Positions 53,865-62,911 of a stretch of DNA of 64,000 bases are shown here, one piece after another. Position 1 is the first letter of the stretch; the number at the start of each line of letters is the position of its first letter. The position numbers and the translations under genes are program-made. The stretch covers positions 199,422 to 263,421 of the forward strand of contig NZ_FTPD01000017.1 of assembly GCF_900156895.1 (NCBI RefSeq), in the 5' to 3' direction. The notes below the pieces were generated by a model, which did not search any database, was not told the DNA's origin, and saw nothing but the letters and a program-made list of their open reading frames with translations. This DNA comes from Mesorhizobium prunaredense. GTDB lineage: Bacteria; Pseudomonadota; Alphaproteobacteria; Rhizobiales; Rhizobiaceae.

Positions 53865-55181
53865 ATGTCGCGGGAATTCGATGGTCTCGGCAGCCGCGTT
53901 GCCGGCAAGTCCTTGCAGTCCGATCCCCAGTCATGGCAGCTCGACCCGAGGTTAGGCGCCCCCATGATCCCGGCGGATGAGTGGTCCTATTGGCCTTACA
54001 GCAGCTGGGCATTTTCGCACGCAAGCGAATATACGCGAACAGCCAAGGTTTGGCGGGGGCCAGGACCGGTCCTGCCCCTTCCTTACCGGCTTAGGGAGAT
54101 CGGGCACATCGAGATTGCGTCCAGAGATGGCCGGCGCGCCACCATCCACGAATATCTCGAGAGCGACTATACTGACGGGTTTCTGGTTCTGCATTGCGAC
54201 GAGATCGTTTTCGAAAAATACATGAACGGCATGGAGCCGCACTCGAAGCACATTGCCAGATCGGGTTCGAAGTCCGTCACGGGGGACGGTGTTCGGGATG
54301 CTTGTCCACCAGGGGCTTATCGATCCTGAAAGTCTGGTAACACGGTATTTGCCGGAACTTGAAGCGACCGCCTATCGCGGCGCCACTGTGCAGCACCTTC
54401 TGGACATGACCGCCGGCGCGACGCTCAAGGGGCCATGGCATGAGCCGCAGACCGATTACTATAATCTCCTCGTAGCGTCAGGATATTTCGGTCCACCCGA
54501 GGCGCATCCTGACGCTCCAGCAGACGTGTGGCAAGCCATTCTGCGGATAGCCGAGCAGGAGGCGCCGCACGGCACACGGTGCGCGTATTTTGACCCCAAC
54601 ATCGACCTGTTGGGGCTCATCATGCAGCGCGTATCCGGCAAGTTTCTCCCGGAGCTGTACAGTAGTGAATTGTGGGGGCCGATGGGGGCGGAGGAAGACG
54701 CCTGCCAGATCGTAGACAAATCCCGTTTCGCCATGTCATCCGGGGGGGGGGTCCAGGCCAACTTCGTGACTTTGCGCGCTTCGCGCTTCTGCATCTGCGC
54801 CGCGGCAAACTGAACGGGAGGCAGATCGTCTCATCTGAGTGGATCGAGACAACACGACGCCCTAAGCCTCTTCTATTTGAGTTGTTTGGAAATCCGAGCT
54901 CTTACGTAGATGCGAGGTCAGAGTTGCCCAACGGTGCTTATCACAATACGTTCTGGATCGAGGACCAGGAGAGAGGAGCCTATATTGCCTGGGGGTATGG
55001 TGGCCAAATAATCCATATTGATCCGGAGGCGGACTTCGCGGTGGTGAAACTCTCCCATCAACCTAGCCAATTACCTGTGAAACGGGCACAGTGGCCCGAC
55101 CATGTACATCAAGTTAGCAACACCCTTCCGTTCAATTCATTTGCGGCATTCCGCGCCATCCGTGAAGAATTGGAAACGTAA
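53865..55181 (+). pseudogene. Serine hydrolase (beta-lactamase class C-like) with SBP-like N-terminus, two homopolymer frameshifts
   Basis: The first ~15 codons (MSREFDGLGSRVAGK) and the ribosome site match the start of the binding-protein gene at 49855, but without the Tat motif. From about residue 35 it becomes a 6-aminohexanoate-dimer-hydrolase-like serine hydrolase: DEWSYWPYSSWAFSHASEYTRTAKV, the SxxK nucleophile motif RSGSKSVTG, then LVTRYLPELEATAYRGATVQHLLDMTAG, FDPNIDLLGLIMQRVSG and a C-terminal part WGYGGQIIHIDPEADFAVVKLS. Frame is lost at a G5 run near 54285, where one G fewer restores TGTVFGM. It is lost again at a G10 run at 54742-54751, where one more G, or two fewer, restores the frame. 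Either a recent pseudogene, a slippage-switched gene, or sequencing error. Confidence 0.85.
54742..54751. repeat. Poly-G tract of ten, at a frameshift
   Basis: Ten consecutive G interrupt the serine hydrolase frame between FAMSSGGG and GQLRDFARFALLHLR. A tract of 11 or 8 would keep the gene in frame, so length change by slippage could switch it on or off. Confidence 0.7.
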
Positions 55182-55677
55182 CAACTGCGACGGGCATGCG
55201 CTGGCTCTCGGCGTCAGGTAGATCGATCGCGGAAGCCGCGGCGGTCATGCTGGTCCTGGCGTGTGCTGGATGTTGTAGGTGGGCACCGGGCCTGACGTGA
55301 TTGCGATCGAAGATCGAGCTTGTCCGTCCGCGTCACAGTTACGATGCAGCGCGGCCTTGGAGTTCACGACGCCAATCGAGCACTGAGACGTTGCCCAAAG
55401 AGTTAAGAGAGCTTTGCTCGACCCTTTCCTTTGCTCTGCGGCATCTCCGAAGGAGCGGTCAGGTTCGCCGCGATGTGCCATTGGCCATGGCCACACGTTC
55501 GGTCTGACCAGAAACCGAGAATAAACGGTGCGGTGCGCGAGGAACGGAAAGTGGGATGTATTCCGTAACGCATCGCAACGAGCTGATATTCTGGAAAGGC
55601 CTCCGACACCATCCGACGCATGTCGTCCGGACGCAGCCATCTGAAAACGCGATGGCACTGTCCGGAACATTATATTG
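55182..55677. other. About 500 bases before the methylaspartate module
   Basis: Frames on both strands are open for 60-70 codons but none is recognisable with confidence. It should contain the promoter of the following three-gene unit; no known operator was recognised. Confidence 0.35.
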
Positions 55678-57021
55678 GTGAACGCTACGCTAAGTGGCGC
55701 ATACTCGTCGGCAGCGAATGAACTGCAACCGCCCGTCAACGCAGTCGCAAAAATAGAGCGAAGTGAAGTGCAGATCAAAGATGTCCTGCTCGCGCCTGGC
55801 AACGGCGCATTTTTCTATGACGATCAGGAAGCCATTAGGTCCGGCGCTACCCAGGACGGCTTCATCTATGTCGGAGCACCGGCAACACCTGGATTCAAGT
55901 CAATTCGCGTTCCAGCATGTTCGCTCGGCGTTGGGCTCGTCCTTGCCGACGACACGGTTGTGTGGGGCGACATGATGAACGTCCAGTACTCTGGTGCGGG
56001 CGGACGCGATCCGCTCTTTGACACGAAGCAAATCACGGATTTGACGTCTCGGGTCGTGGTTCCGCAGCTTCTCGATGTCGATGCATCTCGTTACCTTGAA
56101 TCCTGCGCGAAAATTTTCGAGCCCTGTGAACACAAGCGGTTACCTCTCGCTGTTGAATATGGCGTCAGCCAGGCTCTCCTTCGCGCGGCCGCCCATCTTC
56201 ATCGTACGACGATGGCGGAGATAATATGCAGTGAATTTGATCTGCCGCTGCCGAGGCATAAGGTCCCGATCTACTGCCAGAGCGGTGATGCCCGCGAAGT
56301 CAACGTCGACAAAATGATTCTGAGAGGGGTGGATGTTCTTCCGCACGGACTAATCAACTCGCGCCAGAAATTTGGCGTCGGTGGCCAGACCTTCATGGAA
56401 TTCGTGAAGTGGGTTGCAAATCGTTCGCACCAAATCGGCCGCCCCGAATATCGTCCGGTGCTGCATTTCGACGTGTATGGCTGGATCGGCCAGGAAATTG
56501 GCCTGGAGCCGCAGCACATCGCCGACTTTATCTGCAAGGTTGCAGATACCGTTCCGGATTTCACAGTCAACATTGAGTCCCCGGCGGATTTTGGTTCGAC
56601 GCAAGCTCAAATTGAGAATTATGCCAAGATCGTATCGATTTTGAACAACCGGGGTTCCTGCGCCCGCATTGTCGTTGACGAGAGATGCAATACGCTTGAG
56701 GATATTCGGCGTTTTGCCGAAGCCAGGGCCACGCATGTCGTTCAAATTAAGATGCCCGATGTCGGCTCAATCGCCGACACCGCGCGTGCAGTTATCATTT
56801 GCAAGGCGAACAAGGTCGGAGCGTATGTCGGGGGAAGCTGCACCGAGACGGATCTCTCCGCCCAGGCTTCGGTCCACGTATCGGTGGCAACCCAGGCGGA
56901 TATGATGCTTGCAAAGCCGGGGATGGGTGTCGACGAGGCATTCTCAATTGTTGGGAACGAACAAAACCGGTTGCTGGCGATGCTGAGCCGTCGTCGGAAT
57001 CAATATGAGAACGTTGGATGA
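55678..57021 (+). CDS. mal: Methylaspartate ammonia-lyase
   Basis: 447 residues from a GTG at 55678 (a TTG directly before it is an alternative). An enolase-superfamily TIM barrel: metal ligands fit HFDVYGWIG, NIESPADFG and IVVDERCNTLED, and the catalytic Lys is in VVQIKMPDVGS (near residue 357). The N-terminal capping region VGLVLADDTVVWGDMMNVQYSGAGGRDPLFD is characteristic of the family. It deaminates (2S,3S)-3-methylaspartate to mesaconate. No glutamate mutase gene is in view, so the source of methylaspartate is not shown. Its stop overlaps the start of the CoA-transferase gene by four bases, coupling the two. Confidence 0.92.
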   Translation: MNATLSGAYSSAANELQPPVNAVAKIERSEVQIKDVLLAPGNGAFFYDDQEAIRSGATQDGFIYVGAPATPGFKSIRVPACSLGVGLVLADDTVVWGDMMNVQYSGAGGRDPLFDTKQITDLTSRVVVPQLLDVDASRYLESCAKIFEPCEHKRLPLAVEYGVSQALLRAAAHLHRTTMAEIICSEFDLPLPRHKVPIYCQSGDAREVNVDKMILRGVDVLPHGLINSRQKFGVGGQTFMEFVKWVANRSHQIGRPEYRPVLHFDVYGWIGQEIGLEPQHIADFICKVADTVPDFTVNIESPADFGSTQAQIENYAKIVSILNNRGSCARIVVDERCNTLEDIRRFAEARATHVVQIKMPDVGSIADTARAVIICKANKVGAYVGGSCTETDLSAQASVHVSVATQADMMLAKPGMGVDEAFSIVGNEQNRLLAMLSRRRNQYENVG

Positions 57022-58181
57022 AAAGCACGGTGTCGTATGCTCTTGAGGGGATCACCGTCGTAGCCGTGGAGCAGGCTGTGGCCGCGCCCTACGCATCTTC
57101 GCGCCTTGCAGACGCGGGCGCCCGGGTGATCAAGATCGAGAGGCCCGAAGGTGATTTTGCCCGAAACTACGACAAGTTAGTGCAGGGGCAGAGTGCTTAC
57201 TTTGTCTGGCTCAATCGGGGCAAGGAGTCGGTCTGTCTGGACCTGAGATTGGAATCGGACCGCTCCGTCCTGGACGCGCTTATTGCCAGTGCTGACGTCT
57301 TTATCCAGAATCTGAAGCCGGGCAGTATCGAAAAACTCGGCTTTGGGTCTGCGGATCTGCGCCGACGTTTTCCGCGGCTGATCACCTGCGACATCTCTGG
57401 TTTCGGGGACACAGGGCCATATTCCCATTTGAAGGCATATGATCTCATCGTCCAGGCTGAAACAGGTCTATGCGCGATCACGGGAAATCAACAAGGACCG
57501 GCTCGTGTTGGGGTCTCTGTTTGCGACATCTCGGCGGGCATGACCGCACACAGCGCCATTCTTCTGGCGCTTTACCACCGCGAAATCACCGGCGAAGGGA
57601 CAAGCATCCAGGTGTCACTGTTCGATTCCGTCGCCGATTGGATGAACGTCCCGGTTCTGCAGAACGACTACAGCGGCTATCACACGACACGCGCCGGCGT
57701 GAAACACCCGTCGCTGGCTCCGTATGGCGCCTATCGTTGTGCCGATGGCAAGGAAGTCATCTTTTCGGTTCAGAATGACCGCGAATGGGTGAATTTCTGC
57801 GATAAATTCCTGAAGCAGCCGAGGCTTACACGCGCGCCTGGTTTTGCAGACAACATGGAGCGCCTCGGTCACCGTGCCCAACTTGACGAGATAATTGAAG
57901 GGCGATTTTCTGAATTGTCCTGTCACGAAGCAATGAAGGAGCTTGAAGCGGCCGGTTTGGCGTATGGCCGACTGAATGAAGTCGCGGATATTTCAAAGCA
58001 TCCCCACGTTCGCAGGGTAGGCGTTGGCACACCTGAAGGAACTGTAGAGACGATAGCCCCGGCCGCGATCTTCAACTCTCAGCATCCCTCGCTGCGTCCA
58101 GTTCCAGCTCTTGGCGCTCACACGGAGAGTGTCCGCAAGGAGGTGTCAGCGCGTTTGCATCAAAGAGCTGTGTCAGCATGA
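57018..58181 (+). CDS. Class III (CaiB/BaiF) CoA-transferase, probably for mesaconate
   Basis: 387 residues. Family features: GITVVAVEQAVAAPYASSRLADAGARVIKIERPEGDFAR at the start, LNRGKESVCLDL, the catalytic Asp in AYDLIVQAETG (about 142) and DISAGMTAHSAILLALYHRE. It moves CoA between carboxylic acids. Translational overlap with methylaspartate ammonia-lyase and a CitE-like lyase downstream suggests that it activates mesaconate (or citramalate) to the CoA ester. Donor is unknown. Confidence 0.88.
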   Translation: MKSTVSYALEGITVVAVEQAVAAPYASSRLADAGARVIKIERPEGDFARNYDKLVQGQSAYFVWLNRGKESVCLDLRLESDRSVLDALIASADVFIQNLKPGSIEKLGFGSADLRRRFPRLITCDISGFGDTGPYSHLKAYDLIVQAETGLCAITGNQQGPARVGVSVCDISAGMTAHSAILLALYHREITGEGTSIQVSLFDSVADWMNVPVLQNDYSGYHTTRAGVKHPSLAPYGAYRCADGKEVIFSVQNDREWVNFCDKFLKQPRLTRAPGFADNMERLGHRAQLDEIIEGRFSELSCHEAMKELEAAGLAYGRLNEVADISKHPHVRRVGVGTPEGTVETIAPAAIFNSQHPSLRPVPALGAHTESVRKEVSARLHQRAVSA

Positions 58182-58308
58182 GTGCGCCGTTTGTGGAGAG
58201 GGGCGCACTCGAGAGCGTGTGCTTGCTCCACTTCCTCCCAGAGCATCAGCAGCCGGCCGGAAACTTCCCTGCCATCGCCCTCGCAAATATTGGCCGTGAG
58301 GCGATTCC

Positions 58309-59207
58309 ATGATCAAGGACACCTTTCCAGCCGCCGAAAGCGCGCTTCCTCTACCGCGTTGGAGATCCCTACTCTTCGTTCCTGCTCACGTTCCGCGTTT
58401 TGTGGAAACGGCCCATCAGCGGGGTGCAGATGGCCTCATCCTCGATCTCGAAGATTCCGTTCCGCAGGAAGAAAACGCGAAGCACGGCGCCAGCTTGCTG
58501 AATCCGTGGCAAGTGTGCGTCGCATGGGCGCATCGGTTTTGGTCCGCGTGAACCGGGGTTTGCGCGCCTTGGCGGCCGATCTCGATGCAGCTGTGGTGGC
58601 TGGTGTCGATGCATTGGTGCTCCCCAAGACGGATTCGCCAGAGTGGGTTTTAGAGATCGCCAATGCGGTTTCGGAACTTGAACGGGAAAGAAATCTTCCG
58701 CCGGGGCGCATCCGGTTTCTTGCCCAGATCGAGACGCCTTGCGCCTTGCGAAGGCTCGCGTCCATTGCGTCGGCTCATCCCAGAATGGCCGCGATGGCGC
58801 TCGGCCCTGAAGACTTCAGTGCCGCTGTTGGCGGCTCACCAGAATTCGACCTTCTGCTAGCACCGAATCTTTCTGTTCTGTTTGCCGCCCGGGCGGCAGG
58901 ATTGCTTCCTCTGGGCTTTGTCGGAAGCATCGGCGAATTTTCCGACATTGACAGATTTCGTGAACAAGCGGCGCATGCACGGCGTCTTGGGTTTGCCGGA
59001 GCATTGGCGACTCACCCGACACAAGTTGCCATTTTCAATGAAGCTTTCTCGCCAAGCGGAAAGGACCTGGAGTGGGCCCATGGCGTCATCGCGGCGGAAC
59101 ACGATGCCGCCGCGCATGGACTGTCTGCGTTCTCGTTGAATGGTAAGATGGTCGATCCGCCAGTGGTGCGGCGCGCCCATGAGATCCTGGCTCTGGCCAG
59201 CAATTAA
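58309..59207 (+). pseudogene. CitE/HpcH-family acyl-CoA lyase with one frameshift
   Basis: ATG at 58309. The first frame reads RWRSLLFVPAHVPRFVETAHQRGADGLILDLEDSVPQEEN and loses register in an A4 run near 58470. One more A would give EEKREARRQLAESVASVRRMG, which continues in the other frame with SVLVRVN, DALVLPKTDS, FLAQIETPCALRRL, AMALGPEDFSAAVGG and GFAGALATHPTQVAIFNEAFSP. All lyase motifs are therefore present in two frames of a ~300-residue protein. Function when intact: cleavage of citramalyl-CoA or beta-methylmalyl-CoA, fitting the mesaconate-CoA route. Could be a real single-base loss or a sequencing error. Confidence 0.82.
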
Positions 59208-59314
59208 ATGGCCTACAATTGGGAAGGTAGAGGCCCCGATTAGTTGCTTGTCTGCCATCTCGTTTCGAGATAGTTGTGAAGTGTCGGGATCATGCCCGGT
59301 TGGATTTGTTCACG

Positions 59315-60241
59315 GTGGACATCAGGCAGTTAAGATACTTTGTCGGCGTCGTCGAAGCCGGTAGTTTCACGAAGGCAGCTGCGACCCTCAACGTAGCTCA
59401 AAGCGCTCTAAGCCTGCATGTGCGTCAGTTGGAGGAAGGGTTCGGGACGCAATTGCTGGTTCGCGACAGGACCGGTGTCAGTCTCACCGCGTCCGGAGGC
59501 AGGCTGCTTGAGCGAGCGCGAACGATCCTGAAGGAAATCCAGCTCACTGAGGCCGAACTGACCAACTCGGTGGCTGCTCCCTCCGGAGAGGTGACGATCG
59601 GGATTCCGTCTGGCGCCGCTCGCGTTCTCAGCGGGCCGCTGCTTGAATCGGTAAGAAGCGAATTGCCGAGAATCTCACTTAAGATGATCGAGGGCATGAC
59701 GGGACCGCTGGAAGAGTGGATGGCTGCTGGCCGTTTCAATCTGGCTGTCCTGTACCGCACTGCTGAGAGCGTAGGGCAAATGACAGTGCTGGCCCGCGAA
59801 GAGTTTTGCCTCGTAGTCCCGCCGGGGCAACCGCCTTTCGAAGATTCGATACCGCTCGCCGACCTGCACGCATTTCCGCTGGCGGTCCCCATGCGCAACA
59901 ACAATGTCAGACGTTCAGTTGCTGATGTCGTTGCCCAGCACGGTTGTGTTCTGGACGTCAGGTTCGAGGTCGATTCCCTTTCGACCATTATAAATATGGT
60001 TATGGAAGGAAAGGCGTATTCCATCCTTACGCCCTCGGCTATTCAGAAAGAGGCATCTCAAGGTCAGGTCCGGACCGTTAAGATCATTGATCCGGTGATC
60101 ACCCGATCCGTTGTGCTTGCCGTCAACCCGAAAGATGAGCGCTCTCCGGCCGTCGCTGCGGTCCGCAAGCTGATCCCTCGTGTCGCGCAGACTTTGATCG
60201 AGGGCAAGCACTGGTCAGCCACGGTTCCCGACCGGATTTAG
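59315..60241 (+). CDS. LysR-family transcriptional regulator
   Basis: 308 residues from the GTG at 59315, where the helix-turn-helix begins (VDIRQLRYFVGVVEAGSFTKAAATLNVAQSALSLHVRQLEE). A periplasmic-binding-protein-like effector domain follows (about 90-300), with GEVTIGIPSGAARVLSGPLL, EEFCLVVPPGQPP and SILTPSAIQKEA. It resembles the NAC/CynR-like branch regulating aromatic or nitrogen catabolism. Just downstream of the methylaspartate unit on the same strand, it may control it. A dead paralogue, split by IS256, lies at 4760-6452. Confidence 0.88.
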   Translation: MDIRQLRYFVGVVEAGSFTKAAATLNVAQSALSLHVRQLEEGFGTQLLVRDRTGVSLTASGGRLLERARTILKEIQLTEAELTNSVAAPSGEVTIGIPSGAARVLSGPLLESVRSELPRISLKMIEGMTGPLEEWMAAGRFNLAVLYRTAESVGQMTVLAREEFCLVVPPGQPPFEDSIPLADLHAFPLAVPMRNNNVRRSVADVVAQHGCVLDVRFEVDSLSTIINMVMEGKAYSILTPSAIQKEASQGQVRTVKIIDPVITRSVVLAVNPKDERSPAVAAVRKLIPRVAQTLIEGKHWSATVPDRI

Positions 60242-60287
60242 AAGACGAGCCACGTTCTTCCAGACTCATCACTATTCGCACTGCGTG

Positions 60288-60501
60288 AGCGGTATCATTC
60301 TGGATTCGAGAGGGTCTCGGACAGAGCGTTGCGATGACAGGAACCCTTCTTGTCGACCAGCATTTCGAGACAGGTGAACTCGTCGAGGTTTGGTCGACGA
60401 ATGTCCACCTCGGCTCATACTGCCTTGTGACCACCAAGTCGCGATCTGTGACAGCCCCGATACCAGCACTGCGGCGCTGGCTAGCTGATGTCCTGGAATG
60501 A
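60288..60501 (+). pseudogene. LysR (GcvA-type) regulator, C-terminal scrap
   Basis: The plus strand reads REGLGQSVAMTGTLLVDQHFETGELVEVWSTNVHLGSYCLVTTKS and ends PALRRWLADVLE. This is the last ~60 residues of a GcvA-like LysR effector domain. A stop lies just upstream, and no helix-turn-helix part is present. Confidence 0.65.
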
Positions 60502-60763
60502 TGAGACTCGAAGCATTCAGCTTTCGGCCGCCAACGGCATTAGGCGCTGCCAGACGAGAAAGGTACAATCAGTCGGTGTAACCTGATCATCTGCCGTTAG
60601 GTAGGAACGCTAATTTTTCCGTAGTCCGAGGCAATGATGGTGGCCAGCAGACCTCGGCCGCTGAAGGACAGCGGCCGAAGTTCAGTTCGAAGGGCGTTGT
60701 CACATTTTGTTTGGAGTGTAGCGTGCAAACCTCGGCCATGCTCTTCAGGCAAACTGACGGCTC

Positions 60764-61494
60764 ATGGCTTTCCCATTCGGATTCTTTGAAAGCGATGAGA
60801 TCACAGGAAGCGCACCACGCCGCCTTATGAAGTTAGCAGTGGCCGGGACGGACAAGATGTCGGCCGACTGCGCAGTGGGGGCTATGCGGACCTACGCCAA
60901 GATCCCCGATCTTGGGGAGTTTTCTTATGAGACATGGATGAGCGCCGTCCGCGCAGGCCGTACATTTGTGACCACTGGCCCTCTGCTGGACCTTAACGTT
61001 AATGGAAAACCCATGGGCGACCGCATCCGTACGTCAGTTGGAACGTCGCAAGTGTGGTCATGCCGATGACCAGCATTGACCTCGTCAACGGCGAAGTCAG
61101 AGAAAGCCGCACTGTCAGACCGTGGCAGAATGCCGGGAGTTGGTCGGTGCGCGTTCAGAAAAGTTCCTCGATCGCGTTGCTTGTTCGCGCAAAATACTAC
61201 GACAAACTGGAGATGATTGCCGCTCACTCGTCCGCAATCGTGATTGACGTCGAGGGCTCCCAGTTGTTTGCCGCGGCCGACGCGCGCACGATCTTGGACC
61301 AGATCGAGGGGTCGATGGCGTACATCGACACAATCGGGACCCGCGCAGAGGCGGCGCGGTACAAGGAGATGGCTTTGTGCTCCAGTCGGCGTACCGTCGC
61401 CTACACAATCGAATGCATCAAATGGGACATGATCATACGCACAGCGCTGGTACGCACCACCCTGAAGATCACTCGTGAAACCTTAGGAGAGTGA
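60764..61494 (+). pseudogene. CehA/McbA-family metallohydrolase, C-terminal remnant with frameshift
   Basis: The first frame contains LAVAGTDKMSADCAVGAMRTYAKIP, then FSYETWMSAVRAGRTFVTTGPLLDLNVNGKPMGDRI, the C-terminal hallmark of CehA/McbA PHP-type hydrolases. It breaks near 61050 and continues in the next frame as SIDLVNGEVRESRTV, WSVRVQKSSSIALLVRAKYYD and further. The N-terminal metal-binding domain is absent. Dead fragment. Confidence 0.75.
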
Positions 61495-61522
61495 GCAGAG
61501 GTTTTCAACATTCAAGGAAAAT

Positions 61523-62043
61523 TTGATGATTAGATGCAAATCCACCAGACTAGCCTTCGTAGTAATTATGCTTGCAGTTGCATGCAAGCCGGCATTATCC
61601 CATATCGCGATCGGCTCGGCTAATTCGTTCGCTGCCGGCCTTGCGCATCCGCTGTTCGGGATTGACCACATATTGGTGATGGTCGCGGTCGGTCTGGCCG
61701 CGGCGCTCAAAGGCGGACGTGCCTCTTGGCGTGGCCGGTGGCGTTCGTTGGCCTTATCTTGTGGTGCTGGACTATCAATCGTTGCGGCGGTAGACGTGCC
61801 TCTGGCAGCAGGGGCGGTCATTATCGGCTTCTTTGCGCTTTTCCACGGTCACGCGCATGGCACCGAGATTCCCGAGACTGCGGGGGGCTCGAATATCTCG
61901 CTGGCTTTGCCCTTGCCACAGCACTCTTGCACGGCGCAGGTATCGGCTTGGGCTCTTTGGCCAGGCCGAGCTCCGCCTTCGTGCGCCTGGCGGGCGCGGC
62001 TACCGCCGCGGTCGGCATCGGCCTGGTGGTAGGCGCGATATAG
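61523..62043 (+). pseudogene. HupE/UreJ-family membrane protein, decayed
   Basis: MMIRCKSTRLAFVVIMLAVACKPALSH is a signal peptide followed by SFAAGLAHPLFGIDHILVMVAVGLAAAL and FFALFHGHAHGTEIPE, the His-rich hallmarks of HupE/UreJ nickel/cobalt transport-type proteins. A middle membrane segment is missing near 61720-61780. At a G6 run near 61882 the frame is lost; one extra G restores GLEYLAGFALATALLHGAGIGLG to a stop at 62043. No hydrogenase or urease genes are nearby. Confidence 0.72.
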
Positions 62044-62911
62044 GCCCCTCGTAACTTCTCAACCGGATGCGGACTGAAGCGCATTAACGGCGGCATCTCT
62101 CGAATGTTTCAGTTTGCTGAAGTATGTCTCTCCTCAAGCGGCACTGCTTGCAGGACTATCGGCTGAAGCGGAAGCTGTCGGTCGGTTACTCTTCGGCGGG
62201 CTGTCGATGCCATGTCGCGAATGGTGTTGCTGCCATAGGGCAGGATTGTATCGGCATAGAGCGAGTGTCGAGCACGCGATGGCGGGCTTGCATTACGACC
62301 ATGTGCCGCTCTACCGCAGGCCCATATATGAGCCGCCAAGCAGTTGATCTCGACCGCTCCATGCCAGCCACTTGGGTTGGTCGGGCAGCGTTCTAACTGT
62401 CTGGTCTTCGAGACCCTGTTTGCTGACTGAAGTCGCGTTGCCGAGGATGGAATACCGAGGACGTGGTGCCAGTGTTCTACGTGCTGGTAAGATGGTCAAA
62501 GCGCGCGGCAGAGCCTGCGTGAGCCCAGCGCCGTGGTCGGCCGGCAGCTGATTACGGCAGCTCGTCAGTCGCGATTTCTGAAAATCTCGATGATCGCCAC
62601 GGCTCCGCGCCTTCGGCATGCTCCGGGTGAGCATCGCAGTGAAGTTCACTCCTGTCGAGCAAGTACCCGCCCACCAGAATCCTAGCTGCGCGTAGGAGGA
62701 GTGGCAAACGCAGATTTACTGCGCCAATACAACGTGGATTTGTGCAATGCGTACCCCCTAGGCGCGCATAGTAGAACTGTCTAGCCGTCTGGCGCCGACG
62801 CGATATGGGAATAACGAAAACGCCCCACTTTGTGTGACTGACGCTCACATGAACGCATGGCCCGCCAAGTGACGCGGAATACCAATCAAGCTCCTGAACC
62901 CAGAGGTAAGC
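62044..62911. other. About 870 bases without a gene, before the second CocE-type hydrolase
   Basis: No recognisable protein. Contains a perfect copy of the shared palindrome at 62709-62723 followed by GTGGATTTGTGCAATGCG, which parallels the second leader element seen at 12511. Confidence 0.4.
62709..62723. promoter_or_regulatory. Palindromic operator-like site, copy 8
   Basis: CGCAGATTTACTGCG, perfect CGCAG/CTGCG arms, 189 bp before the hydrolase start at 62912. The distance is close to that in the MmgE leader (183 bp). Confidence 0.62.

Noticed and set aside
55403..55621. Minus-strand frame with YQLVAMRYGIHP suggesting an N-acyl homoserine lactonase start
   Set aside because: The similarity is confined to about ten residues and the following metal-binding HxHxDH motif is absent.
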